Assembly: GCA_044220975.1 (NCBI GenBank) | Contig: JBGAPZ010000020.1 | Location: 1 to 64,000 of the forward strand | Reading direction: 5' to 3' | Length of the DNA stretch: 64,000 bases | Source: SZUA-430 sp044220975 | GTDB taxonomy: Bacteria; Pseudomonadota; Alphaproteobacteria; Micropepsales; Micropepsaceae | Shown here: one piece after another, positions 53,936 through 61,914 of the stretch | How the letters are laid out: every line of letters starts with the position of its first letter | Numbering within the stretch: position 1 is the first letter of the stretch | Notes under the pieces: generated by a model | Databases searched by the model: none | What the model was told of the DNA's origin: nothing | What the model saw: the letters and a program-made list of their open reading frames with translations, nothing else | Program-made: the position numbers and the translations under genes

Positions 53936-54265
53936 TCAGACGACAACCGCGCCGTCATCAACGGTGAAAACGATCGCCTGCAACATCTTGCCGGCGCAGG
54001 GACCGCTGACGCAAAGCCCGTCTTCGACGCGAAACCGCGCGCCATGGGTCGAGCATACGAGCAAGCGCCCCTCATGATCCAAGAACCGATCCGGAAACGT
54101 GTCGAGCGGCGTGCCCTGATGCGGACAGGCATTGACGTAAGCCCGCAGCTCGCCGTCGCGCCGAACCAAGATCACGTCGCGCCGCCCAGCGCCTTCGCCG
54201 ATCAAAAAGCCGCGCGCTTGGCCCTCGGCAATCTCATCCGCGCGGCACAACACGACACCGCTCAC
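53936..54265 (-). CDS. Small Rieske [2Fe-2S] ferredoxin-like protein
   Basis: 109 residues, one Rieske domain: NACPHQGTPLD (about 45-55) and CSTHGARF (about 71-78) give the Cys/His pairs. Proteins of this size serve as electron carriers for oxygenases; the Rieske oxygenase at 36,098 has no reductase nearby, but linkage is only speculation. Overlaps the 85-residue gene by 4 nt. Confidence 0.88.
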   Translation of the reverse strand: MSGVVLCRADEIAEGQARGFLIGEGAGRRDVILVRRDGELRAYVNACPHQGTPLDTFPDRFLDHEGRLLVCSTHGARFRVEDGLCVSGPCAGKMLQAIVFTVDDGAVVV

Positions 54266-54519
54266 GCGAGCGCCCGCCGCGCCAATGCGACGAGCCGCGC
54301 CCGCTCGGCCGCGGTCCGCACGCGAAACCGCGCGTAGTCGCCGTCGAGCGATGGCTTCAGGTCCGCGAACGGCCCGGCAGGATCTTCGTGAAAATGCAAG
54401 AACGCCTTCGCCCCCACATAGAACGTCCCGCGCTTCTTCTCCTTCAAGCGCGGCAATGTCCGCAACTGCACCAGCAACGGCTCCAACGCATCGAGCGCTG
54501 CCTCGCCCGCATGCTTCAT
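54262..54519 (-). CDS. Hypothetical protein, 85 residues
   Basis: Not recognised by name. It has GTFYVGAKAFLHFHEDPAGP in the middle and a basic helical end (TAAERARLVALARRALA); it is predicted soluble. Its ATG overlaps the EVE gene stop in TGATG, and its own stop overlaps the Rieske gene start, so it is part of the same operon. The FLHFHEDP element is like proteins with a DUF1801-type fold, but this is a weak hint. Confidence 0.7.
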   Translation of the reverse strand: MKHAGEAALDALEPLLVQLRTLPRLKEKKRGTFYVGAKAFLHFHEDPAGPFADLKPSLDGDYARFRVRTAAERARLVALARRALA

Positions 54520-54938
54520 CAGCTCTTGAACCCGCCCATCTTACGAACGAGCTTCCATTCAGCGTCCGTTACCGGCTGCACCGAGAGGCGCGAGTACTTC
54601 GTGAGCGCCATGTCTTTGAGCTTCGGCTCCGCCTTCACTTGCGCGAGCGTCACCGGTGTCGGGAATGGCTCCACGGCGACAACATCGACCATCGACCAAA
54701 AATCCTCTTCCGCCGTGTGATCGGGGTATGCCTCCTTGATCACCTTCACGATGCCGACGACGGCCTTCTCTTTTCCCGTGTGATAGAAGAAAGCGAGGTC
54801 GCCCTTCTTCATTTGCCGAAGATTGTCGCGCGCGGTGAAGTTGCGCACGCCGCTCCACGGCTCGCCCTTGGCGCCGCGCTTCAGCTGATGTTCCCAGCCG
54901 AACGTTTCCGCTTCCGTCTTCAAAAGCCAGTAAGCCAT
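54519..54938 (-). CDS. EVE-domain protein
   Basis: 139 residues, one EVE domain (PUA-like fold): AYWLLKTEAETFGWEHQLK, WSGVRNFTARDNLRQMKKGD (about 28-47), AFFYHTGKEKAVVGIVKV and ALTKYSRLSVQPVTDAEW. EVE domains bind modified bases in RNA or DNA; the bacterial stand-alone form is uncharacterised. The GGAG ribosome site lies inside the last codons of the yciI gene. ATG 54938 chosen over a longer frame overlapping yciI. Confidence 0.9.
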   Translation of the reverse strand: MAYWLLKTEAETFGWEHQLKRGAKGEPWSGVRNFTARDNLRQMKKGDLAFFYHTGKEKAVVGIVKVIKEAYPDHTAEEDFWSMVDVVAVEPFPTPVTLAQVKAEPKLKDMALTKYSRLSVQPVTDAEWKLVRKMGGFKS

Positions 54939-54942
54939 ACCC

Positions 54943-55233
54943 TCACTCCTTCGGCGCGCCGACCGTCCACTTCCAAGGACGTATATCCACGTTCGAAAAC
55001 AATCCCGCCTGCGCGTAAGGGTCAGCCGCCGCAAACGCGCGCGCCGCCTCGATATCGGGAAGGTCGAGAATGAGCATGCTGCCCAGCATCGTCGTCCCAT
55101 CTTCTGACACGAACGGCCCCGCGATCTTCACGTCGCTCAGGCGCGACTGAATATAGGCGAGGTGACGCGACCGCGCCTCCAAGCGCACCGCCGTCGAATT
55201 CGGCTTGTCCGTACAAATCAACGCAAACAGCAT
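54943..55233 (-). CDS. YciI-family protein
   Basis: 96 residues, alpha-beta barrel-like fold: FALICTDKPNSTAVRLEARS, GPFVSEDGTTMLGSMLILD and ARAFAAADPYAQAGLFSNVD. The His-Asp pair of active YciI relatives is partly visible (ADPYAQAGLF). Function unknown. It lies 3 nt downstream of gpsA, in the conserved gpsA-yciI-EVE order. Confidence 0.9.
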   Translation of the reverse strand: MLFALICTDKPNSTAVRLEARSRHLAYIQSRLSDVKIAGPFVSEDGTTMLGSMLILDLPDIEAARAFAAADPYAQAGLFSNVDIRPWKWTVGAPKE

Positions 55234-55236
55234 CGT

Positions 55237-56244
55237 CTAGTGCTCGCTCTTTAAGGGCCGCGACAGCAACGCACCGATCGCAGCGTCTACGCCGACGCGG
55301 CCTGCCACGATCTCGGCAACCGCAGCCGCAATCGGCATCTCGACATTAGCGGCCTTGGCGCGCAGCACCAAAGCCTCGGCCGTCGCCGCCCCTTCGGCCA
55401 GCGGGCCGCCGTCTTCCACATGCCCGCCTTGCGAAAGCCGCACGCCCAAAGAAAAATTCCGCGACTGCACGCTCGACGCCGTCAGCATCAAATCGCCAAG
55501 CCCGCTCAATCCGCCCATGGTTTCGGGCCTGGCGCCGAGCGCCAGTCCGAACCGCGTCATCTCCGCAAAGCCGCGCGTGGTGAGCGCCGCGCGCGCGCTC
55601 TCGCCGAACCCGCGCCCTTCGACGATGCCGCAGGCGATCGCGAGCACGTTCTTCACCGCGCCGCCGATCGCAACACCAACGACATCCGTTGAGACGTAAG
55701 GCCTGAACGCCAACGTGCCGATCGCACGCGCCACGTCTTCGGCAACAACGGCATCATCGAGGGCAAGCGTCACCGCGCACGGAAGACCGCGCGCAACCTC
55801 CGTCGCAAAGCTCGGTCCCGACAACATGCCGAACGTCATCGAAGGCGCCGTCGCGCGCGCGACCTCTGGCATCAACAAGCCGGTCGCCCGCTCGATGCCC
55901 TTCGCGCAAATCAAAACCGGCACGCCCGAGCGCGCATGAAGCGCGATCATCTGCACCGTGGCGCGCAGATGCTGCGCCGGAGAAACGAGCAAGATCGCAT
56001 CGACGTCCCTGAGCACGGTCGCGTCATCCGTCGCAACGATCGCGGGGTTCAACGCGACACCCGGCAGAAAAGGTAAATTCTCGTGCACCGTAGAAACGGC
56101 GCGAACGACCTCGGCCTCCCGGGCCCAAAGTGTCACCGCGCGTCCCGCGCTGGCTGACGCTTGCGCCAGGGCCGTGCCCCATGCCCCGGCGCCGACGACG
56201 CCGATGTGGCTTATCCCCGAGGCACTTGCCCGCTTTCCAATCAC
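55237..56244 (-). CDS. gpsA: Glycerol-3-phosphate dehydrogenase [NAD(P)+]
   Basis: 335 residues from GTG 56244. It makes sn-glycerol-3-phosphate for phospholipids. NAD motif IGVVGAGAWGTALAQAS, substrate motif FGMLSGPSFATEVARGLP (about 135), catalytic Lys in IGGAVKNVLAIACGIVEG (about 190) and LSGLGDLMLT (about 250). The frame extends to 56367 but would overlap the tetR start; the family begins here. Confidence 0.95.
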   Translation of the reverse strand: MIGKRASASGISHIGVVGAGAWGTALAQASASAGRAVTLWAREAEVVRAVSTVHENLPFLPGVALNPAIVATDDATVLRDVDAILLVSPAQHLRATVQMIALHARSGVPVLICAKGIERATGLLMPEVARATAPSMTFGMLSGPSFATEVARGLPCAVTLALDDAVVAEDVARAIGTLAFRPYVSTDVVGVAIGGAVKNVLAIACGIVEGRGFGESARAALTTRGFAEMTRFGLALGARPETMGGLSGLGDLMLTASSVQSRNFSLGVRLSQGGHVEDGGPLAEGAATAEALVLRAKAANVEMPIAAAVAEIVAGRVGVDAAIGALLSRPLKSEH

Positions 56245-56260
56245 ACCTGGGTCACCAAGT

Positions 56261-56299
56261 GAATGTTTTGTTGAATATTTACTCGGAACGTATACATTC
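56261..56299 (+). promoter_or_regulatory. Candidate tetR promoter and dyad
   Basis: TTGTTG (56268-56273), 17 nt, TATACA (56291-56296) fits a sigma-70-type promoter on the plus strand; GAATGT (56261-56266) and ACATTC (56294-56299) form a dyad spanning it, a place where a TetR protein could repress itself. A start near 56303 would leave a leader of only about 6 nt before the ATG at 56309. Prediction only. Confidence 0.35.
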
Positions 56300-56308
56300 T
56301 GCGCACAA

Positions 56309-56962
56309 ATGTTGTGCAAAGACACCGTTAGAGGAAACATCCTAGAAGCGGCGAAAAAGCGTTTCACGCACTACGGTTACGCCAAAACGACGATGGCCGA
56401 GATAGCCGCGGACTGCAACATGTCCCCCGGCAATCTGTATCGGTACTTTCCAGGCAAACTGGACATCGCAGAGGCGATCAGCACCGAAGCTGGTGAAGCA
56501 GCAATTTCCAAGCTTCGCGAGGTTCTCCGCCGCCCGGGCCGCTCCGCAAGAGAGCGGTTGCGCGACTTTTGTTTCGCCGACATGCGGCTAACCTACGAAC
56601 AGCTCGAATTCGACAAGCAAATCTATGAGATGGCGCGCGTCATCTCGATGGAGCGCCCCCAATTCGCGAACCGGATTTTGGCCCTTCATCGCGCGCTTTT
56701 GTCGGAGATCTTGGCTGCCGGAAACGCCTCGGGCGAGTTCTCTATAGAAGACGTGGTCTTCACCGCGGAAATGCTCCAATCCGCCACGATGAAGTTCCGC
56801 TACCCGCAGTTGCACTCAAAGCTTTCCTACGACCGTCTAGAGAGAGAGCTTGAAGGGGTCCTTCACCTCTTACTGAATGGCTTGGACGACGGCGGCGCAG
56901 GCCGCGAACTGCCCCGCAAGGCGCAAGAATCGCAGAAACCCGACACTCTCGTTAATCTCTGA
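56309..56962 (+). CDS. TetR/AcrR-family transcriptional regulator
   Basis: 217 residues. N-terminal HTH (about 8-55) with ILEAAKKRFTHYGYAKTTMA and SPGNLYRYFPGKLDIAEAI; the helical ligand and dimer domain follows, and the tail is polar. No strong ribosome site is seen, consistent with a very short leader. It stands between gpsA (divergent) and a 35-residue membrane peptide gene; the small membrane peptide or the curlin gene may be its target. Confidence 0.88.
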   Translation: MLCKDTVRGNILEAAKKRFTHYGYAKTTMAEIAADCNMSPGNLYRYFPGKLDIAEAISTEAGEAAISKLREVLRRPGRSARERLRDFCFADMRLTYEQLEFDKQIYEMARVISMERPQFANRILALHRALLSEILAAGNASGEFSIEDVVFTAEMLQSATMKFRYPQLHSKLSYDRLERELEGVLHLLLNGLDDGGAGRELPRKAQESQKPDTLVNL

Positions 56963-57037
56963 CCTGACCCATAGGTTAACAAACTGCGGCAGGACGTCGC
57001 ATTCTGCGTGACGAATGAACAAAAACGATTTCATTCA

Positions 57038-57066
57038 TTGATTTCTGATCAGGGCTCCTCTACATA
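57038..57066 (+). promoter_or_regulatory. Candidate promoter of the 35-residue peptide gene
   Basis: TTGATT (57038-57043), exactly 17 nt, TACATA (57061-57066). Just upstream is a dyad GAATGA (57013-57018) / TCATTC (57031-57036), similar in its outer bases to the GAATGT/ACATTC dyad before tetR, so the same regulator might bind both. Prediction from sequence alone. Confidence 0.4.
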
Positions 57067-57117
57067 GAGATCACCGCGGGAGACACCCCGCCCCAAGATT
57101 TCAAAGGAGAGACTTCC

Positions 57118-57225
57118 ATGACGAACAACACAAACCTCGTGACCCAGATCTCGACGACAGTCGCCGGTTTCGTTCTCGGCGCATATGGCCTGGCGTTCCT
57201 GGTGAATACGCTGAACTGGCTCTAA
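57118..57225 (+). CDS. Small membrane peptide, 35 residues
   Basis: A complete small gene: AAAGGAGAGA ribosome site 5-7 nt before ATG 57118, 35 codons, TAA. The peptide has a short polar Asn/Thr start (MTNNTNLVTQ) and one hydrophobic helix with small residues (VAGFVLGAYGLAFLVNTL) ending NWL. Family not recognised. It has its own candidate promoter and a strong downstream hairpin, so it looks like a highly expressed single gene. It could be a small subunit of a membrane complex or a toxin-like peptide; nothing decides. Confidence 0.7.
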   Translation: MTNNTNLVTQISTTVAGFVLGAYGLAFLVNTLNWL

Positions 57226-57250
57226 TCCTCCCCGTGAGACAGTTCGCCCC

Positions 57251-57289
57251 GAAACGGGCGGCAGGTCGAAAGACCTAGCCGCCCGTTTC
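57251..57289 (+). terminator. Long hairpin after the 35-residue peptide gene
   Basis: GAAACGGGCGGC pairs with GCCGCCCGTTTC (12 bp), then AGGTC with GACCT (5 bp) around a GAAA tetraloop; one A is bulged. Total stem 17 bp, 26 nt after the stop codon. The downstream T content is weak (CTATTT), so it may terminate or stabilise the mRNA 3' end. Confidence 0.65.
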
Positions 57290-57396
57290 CTATTTGGGAC
57301 GGGCGTCATGCAGGTAAAGCACCCATGAATGCCGCCGCCGGACGCCATTCAGAAGCGCAGGTCTAGCCTACACGCGACGATCGAAAGGATCACCCG

Positions 57397-57945
57397 ATGT
57401 CGCGTTTTGCCTCCTCCGCCGCCCTCGTCTTCGCGCTCATGGCTGGAACTGCCGCCAACGAAGCCTTCGCCGGCAATGGCGCACGCATTCCCATCCCGCA
57501 GCAGAACCAAGCAAAGATCGAACAGCATCGCGATGCCGCCGACGCGCGCCGCGCCACCGCCGCCGACATCATCCGAGACTTCGCAGCTCAAGCCAAATCG
57601 TCTCGAACAACAAGGCCACGACCGATCAGCAAGGCAGCGCGAACCTCGCCGCAATCGCGCAGTTCGGTCCGGAACCTCGCGTCGGCTATCGCACAAAACG
57701 GCACCGGCAACAGCGCGACAGTGCGCCAACTCGGCCGCGGCAACACCACGACGATCGCGCAGTCGGGCGACAACAACGCAGCCTGCATCATTCAGATCGG
57801 CCGCAACCTCGACACCAATCTCGTCCAAACCGGCGATCAGTCGACGGCACTTCTGCAAACCCGCAAGGGAACGCGAGAAATCCCGGTCGAAGTCTGCACC
57901 GCAGCCGCCAACATAAGCCGCCAAGATGCCAGACGGCTGCTCTAA
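57397..57945 (+). CDS. Curlin-like repeat protein with two compensating frameshifts
   Basis: The open frame codes for 182 residues. A signal peptide (SAALVFALMAGTAANEAFA) is followed later by curlin-type repeats (NGTGNSATVRQLGRGN, TTTIAQSGDNNAACIIQIG, VQTGDQSTALLQT). Between about 57586 and 57671 the open frame is Arg/Ser/Pro-rich and not repeat-like, while another frame reads QIVSNNKATTDQQGSANLAA then IAQFG, clearly curlin-like. One base lost near 57586 and one gained in GG 57671-57672 would restore a continuous curlin. Probably an extracellular amyloid subunit (CsgA/CsgB group). No other csg gene is in the window. Confidence 0.75.
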   Translation: MSRFASSAALVFALMAGTAANEAFAGNGARIPIPQQNQAKIEQHRDAADARRATAADIIRDFAAQAKSSRTTRPRPISKAARTSPQSRSSVRNLASAIAQNGTGNSATVRQLGRGNTTTIAQSGDNNAACIIQIGRNLDTNLVQTGDQSTALLQTRKGTREIPVEVCTAAANISRQDARRLL

Positions 57946-58994
57946 CTTTTTGCGCCAGCGATGCCCGCACGCGCGGCGTCCAACGGCCAGCGCGCACGCG
58001 CACCGAAGTCGAGACCACTGACAAGCCCGAGTGCAAGCCGCTCAAGCCCCGCCCATGCCACCATCGCGCCATTGTCGGTGCACAACGCGACCGGCGGCAC
58101 GGTGAGCTCGAACTGTTCGCTGCGTGCTGCATCGGCAAGTCCCGCGCTCAAGCTTTTGTTCGCTGCAACGCCGCCGGCGACGACCAAACGCCGAATCCCG
58201 CGCGCATGCATCGTGTGCATCGCTTTGCGCGCACGTGCGACCAACACATCGATGGCGGCCGCTTGAAAGCTCGCCGCGACGTCACGCACCGCGGCTTCTT
58301 GCATATCGCCGTCATCGACGACGCGGCGCACAGCCGACTTCAATCCCGAAAACGAAAAGTCAAATCCATCGTCGTCCAACAACGGCCGCGGAAAGCGATA
58401 CCGCTTTGGGTTTCCGCCGCGCGCAGCTTCCTCGATCGCGGGCCCGCCCGGAAAGCCTAAGCCCAGCAGCTTCGCCGTCTTGTCGAACGCTTCGCCGGCC
58501 GCGTCGTCGATCGTGGTGCCAAGTCGCGTGAACCGGCCCACGCCCTCGCAGACAAGCAGCTGACAATGCCCGCCCGAGACGAGCAGCAGCAAAAACGGAA
58601 ACGCGACGCCCGCCGTCAGCCGCGCCGTTAACGCGTGTGCCTCAAGGTGATTGAGCGCGATCAACGGTTTGCCTGAAGCCAGCGCCAGCGCCTTCGCCGT
58701 GGTCAACCCGACGGCAACCCCGCCGATCAACCCGGGCCCCGCCGTCGCCGCGATGCCGTCCAGTTGCGCAAGCGAAACCTCGGCGTCCGTCAACGCCCGC
58801 TCGATCACCCGGTCCAGCACCTCGACATGCGCGCGCGCGGCGATCTCAGGCACGACACCGCCATAGGGCTTGTGTTCCGCCACTTGGCCCGCGACCACAT
58901 TGGACAGAATCTCGCCAGGTCCAGGCGCGCGCCCGCGCACGACGGACGCCGCCGTTTCGTCGCAAGACGTTTCGATTCCAAGGACCGTAAGCAT
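57942..58994 (-). CDS. tsaD: tRNA N6-adenosine threonylcarbamoyltransferase
   Basis: 350 residues. It transfers the threonylcarbamoyl group to A37 of tRNAs, with TsaB (13,824) and TsaE. Metal-binding HAEx-like region EIAARAHVEVLDRVIE and the NHLEAHALTARL His motif (about 110), VLGIETSCDETAASVV at the N-terminus, VVAGGVAANKSLSAGL (about 270). Full length. Its stop overlaps the curlin gene stop. In relatives gpsA usually follows directly; here three rightward genes intervene. Confidence 0.96.
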   Translation of the reverse strand: MLTVLGIETSCDETAASVVRGRAPGPGEILSNVVAGQVAEHKPYGGVVPEIAARAHVEVLDRVIERALTDAEVSLAQLDGIAATAGPGLIGGVAVGLTTAKALALASGKPLIALNHLEAHALTARLTAGVAFPFLLLLVSGGHCQLLVCEGVGRFTRLGTTIDDAAGEAFDKTAKLLGLGFPGGPAIEEAARGGNPKRYRFPRPLLDDDGFDFSFSGLKSAVRRVVDDGDMQEAAVRDVAASFQAAAIDVLVARARKAMHTMHARGIRRLVVAGGVAANKSLSAGLADAARSEQFELTVPPVALCTDNGAMVAWAGLERLALGLVSGLDFGARARWPLDAARAGIAGAKS

Positions 58995-59076
58995 GGCGCC
59001 GGGAGTAGCGCGCTTCGCGCAAGACCGCTAGGGTCCCGCCCGCACAAAAAACGCACCAACACCAGGGCCTTCCAGC

Positions 59077-60021
59077 TTGCAAACTCGCCTGCGCATCGGC
59101 ACCCGCGGTTCGAAGCTCGCGCTCACCCAAACCAATATGGTTATTGCGGCGCTCGCCCACGCGCACGGCTGGAGCGCGGACGAAGCCGCGGCGCGCACCG
59201 AAATCGTGCCCCTTAAGACCACCGGTGACCGCGTGCAGGATCGCCCGCTTGCCGAGATTGGCGGCAAGGGCCTGTTCGCGAAGGAGATCGAAGAAGCACT
59301 CCTGGGCGGCACCATCGATTGCGCCGTCCATTCGCTGAAAGACCTACCGGCCGTCATGCCGAAAGGTCTGACGCTCGCCTGCCACCTCGAACGTGAGGAC
59401 CCCCGCGACGCGTTCGTCAGCCGCGACGCGAAAACGCTGCACGAACTGCCTAAAAATGCCGTCGTCGGAACGAGCTCCGTCCGCCGCCGCGCGATGCTCC
59501 TCAACCTCCGTCCGGACCTGAGCTTGGTCGACTTCCGCGGCAACGTCGATACGCGCTTGCGCAAACTCGACGAAGGTCAGGCACAAGCGACCGTACTCGC
59601 GCTCGCAGGCTTGAGGCGCCTCGGTCTTGAAGCGCACGCGAAGCAGGTCTTTTCTAACGACGAAATGCTGCCGGCCGTCGCCCAAGGCGCCGTCGGCATC
59701 GAACTGCGTCGGGACGACGGAAGGACCCGCGACCTGCTCGCGCGCGCCAACCACCGCGCCACCGACCTCGCCGTTACGTTCGAACGCGCGTTCCAAGCCG
59801 CACTCGGCGGCTCGTGCCGCACGCCGATCGCGGGCCTCGCAACGTGGCTTGGGCCCCACACGATAACGTTCAAGGGCAGCGTAGTGTCCCGCGACGGCCG
59901 GATCCGCCACGACGTCGCGCGCATCGAAACCGTGACGACGGCGGCCCAAGCCGAGAAAACCGGCGACGATGCCGGACGCGAACTGCTCGGCCGCGCTGGC
60001 CGCGCGTTCCTCGAAGACTGA
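59077..60021 (+). CDS. hemC: Hydroxymethylbilane synthase (porphobilinogen deaminase)
   Basis: 314 residues. It joins four porphobilinogens into hydroxymethylbilane. Signatures: RIGTRGSKLALTQTNMV, GGTIDCAVHSLKDLPA (about 72-87), VGTSSVRRRAML (about 130) and the dipyrromethane-attaching Cys247 in ALGGSCRTPIAG. TTG start, AGGG about 10 nt upstream. First gene of hemC-hemD-mitofilin-hemY; divergent from tsaD. Confidence 0.96.
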   Translation: MQTRLRIGTRGSKLALTQTNMVIAALAHAHGWSADEAAARTEIVPLKTTGDRVQDRPLAEIGGKGLFAKEIEEALLGGTIDCAVHSLKDLPAVMPKGLTLACHLEREDPRDAFVSRDAKTLHELPKNAVVGTSSVRRRAMLLNLRPDLSLVDFRGNVDTRLRKLDEGQAQATVLALAGLRRLGLEAHAKQVFSNDEMLPAVAQGAVGIELRRDDGRTRDLLARANHRATDLAVTFERAFQAALGGSCRTPIAGLATWLGPHTITFKGSVVSRDGRIRHDVARIETVTTAAQAEKTGDDAGRELLGRAGRAFLED

Positions 60022-60025
60022 ACGC

Positions 60026-60733
60026 GTGCACATCCTCGTCACCCGCCCGAGAGCCGACGCGGTCGCGTTCTCCACCCGCCTGCACGCGCTGGGCCACACG
60101 ACGATCATCGAACCTTTGATCGACATCGCGTACCTGGACGGCCCGACGCTCGACTTCGCGGGTGTGCAAGCACTGGCACTCACGAGTGCAAACGGCGCCC
60201 GCGCCGCAGCGCGCCGCACGACCGAACGCAACATCCCCGTCATCGCCGTCGGCCCCACCACAGCCGCCGAGGCCAAGGCCTTGGGCTTCGCCAACGTCAG
60301 CGAAAGCGCTGGCGAAGGCGTCGAAGGGCTAAACGGCCACATCCAACGGACGCTCAAACCCGCCGCCGGAACAATCTTACACCTGACGGGCACAGTCACG
60401 GCAGGCGACCTCAAAGCAAGCCTGACCGCCGCCGGTTTCGCGGCCCGCACCGAGCGTATCTACGAGGCCCGCGCCGCCGAAGCCCTGTCGGGTGCACTGA
60501 CGACCGAACTGGCGGCGGGCCTCGTCGACGTCGCAACGTTCTTTTCGCCCCGCACCGCAACCCTGTTTGCGACGCTGATCGAGGCGGAAAACCTTGCGTC
60601 CGCCTGCCGCAGCGTGACGGCCGTGGTGCTGAGCGCGGCCGTCGCCAACGCCTTGCTGCCGCTCGCTTTTCGCGACATTCGCATCGCCGCCGAACCGACG
60701 GCCGAAGCAATGTTGGCCAACCTCGCGCCTTGA
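60026..60733 (+). CDS. hemD: Uroporphyrinogen-III synthase
   Basis: 235 residues from GTG 60026. It cyclises hydroxymethylbilane with inversion of ring D. The family is poorly conserved; recognised from ILVTRPRADAVAFSTRLHAL, ALTSANGARAAAR (about 53), VGPTTAAEAKALGF (about 75), the late FFSPRTATLFATLI and the position behind hemC. It starts 4 nt after the hemC stop. Confidence 0.9.
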   Translation: MHILVTRPRADAVAFSTRLHALGHTTIIEPLIDIAYLDGPTLDFAGVQALALTSANGARAAARRTTERNIPVIAVGPTTAAEAKALGFANVSESAGEGVEGLNGHIQRTLKPAAGTILHLTGTVTAGDLKASLTAAGFAARTERIYEARAAEALSGALTTELAAGLVDVATFFSPRTATLFATLIEAENLASACRSVTAVVLSAAVANALLPLAFRDIRIAAEPTAEAMLANLAP

Positions 60734-60803
60734 GGCCCGAGGATCGCACCAGTAGCTTCCCGCTCGCCTTAAGGGCGCCAACTGCGAAACGTCCCCGCAA
60801 CCT

Positions 60804-61901
60804 ATGGCGCGTAAGAAAGCCGGAAACCCGATGAGCACGACCGACATGAGACCTGCCTTGCCCAAACCCGACCGCCCCGCGCGGGCTGGTTTGATCGAGG
60901 ATTGGCGTGACGCGCTGTGGGTGTTGTTGCTGCTCGTCGTTGCCGCGTTTTCCGGCGCACTCATCACACGCTTCTGGCCCGCAGGCGGCGACGACGACAT
61001 GACTGGGAACCTGCCCGAGCGCGTCGCCACACTGGAGGCCAGCATCGCCAAGGATGGCCGCCGAGATGTCGCAACGCTGAAGGACCGGGTCGCAAAACTT
61101 GAAACCCGCCAGAAGTCGATCGAGACCGCCCTCGCCGCCGGCGCGGTCGGCGGAAATCTAGCGGCCATCGGCACAACGCTCGCACCCGGCGCCGCCATAG
61201 GACCCGGCATCCCAGCAGTCGCGTCCGCCCCGGACGTGCGCAAAGAAATCGCCGACCTCACCGCACGCCTTGCAGCCGCCGAAGCGAAAACCGAAAAGCT
61301 CGCCGACCTCGACAAACGTCTCGTGAAACTCGAAGGCTCCGATCTTCTCGAACTCGCGCGCCGCGCCTCGCTTGCAATCGCAGTCGCCAACTTGATGCGC
61401 GCAAGCCAAGGCTCGGGCCCCTTCAAAACCGAATACGACGTCGTGGCCGCGATGATGCCCGGCGACAAGCGTGTCGCCGAAATCGCTCCTATCGCAGAGA
61501 ACGGCCTCCCCACGATCGGCACGATGATCGGCACGTTTGGCAATCTCGCCGATGCCGCCCGCGACGCCGAAGAAGCGGCGAAAGGCAAAACCTGGTGGGA
61601 CCGCCTGTTGGCGCACTTCACATCGCTTGTCTCGGTGCGCTCCGTGGGCGAGACCCAAGGCGCCTCGACCGACGCCAGGCTCGCGCGCGGGGAAGTGCGC
61701 TTGAAGGCCGGTGACCTCCCCGCTGCGGTGAAGGAACTGAGCGCCATCGGCGGCGTCGCGCGCAACACGCTGAGCCCGTGGCTCACACAAGCGAAAGCCC
61801 GTGTCGCGCTCGAAGCCGCGCTTGCCGACATCAACGTCCGCGCGATTGCGGCCCTGACCGACACTGGCAACCAGCCCGTGCCGCAAACGCCGACGCCATG
61901 A
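60804..61901 (+). CDS. Mitofilin/HemX-like membrane protein
   Basis: 365 residues. An N-terminal cytoplasmic lead, one transmembrane helix (about 38-58, ALWVLLLLVVAAFSGALI) and a long coiled-coil and helical periplasmic part (LPERVATLEASIAKDGRRDV, KEIADLTARLAAAEAKTEKL). The C-terminal half (about 170-350) matches the mitofilin-like domain of alphaproteobacterial proteins placed between hemD and hemY; relatives are suspected to shape the inner membrane. Ala-rich linker near 110-140. Confidence 0.85.
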   Translation: MARKKAGNPMSTTDMRPALPKPDRPARAGLIEDWRDALWVLLLLVVAAFSGALITRFWPAGGDDDMTGNLPERVATLEASIAKDGRRDVATLKDRVAKLETRQKSIETALAAGAVGGNLAAIGTTLAPGAAIGPGIPAVASAPDVRKEIADLTARLAAAEAKTEKLADLDKRLVKLEGSDLLELARRASLAIAVANLMRASQGSGPFKTEYDVVAAMMPGDKRVAEIAPIAENGLPTIGTMIGTFGNLADAARDAEEAAKGKTWWDRLLAHFTSLVSVRSVGETQGASTDARLARGEVRLKAGDLPAAVKELSAIGGVARNTLSPWLTQAKARVALEAALADINVRAIAALTDTGNQPVPQTPTP

Positions 61902-61914
61902 GGTCTGCCCGCAG

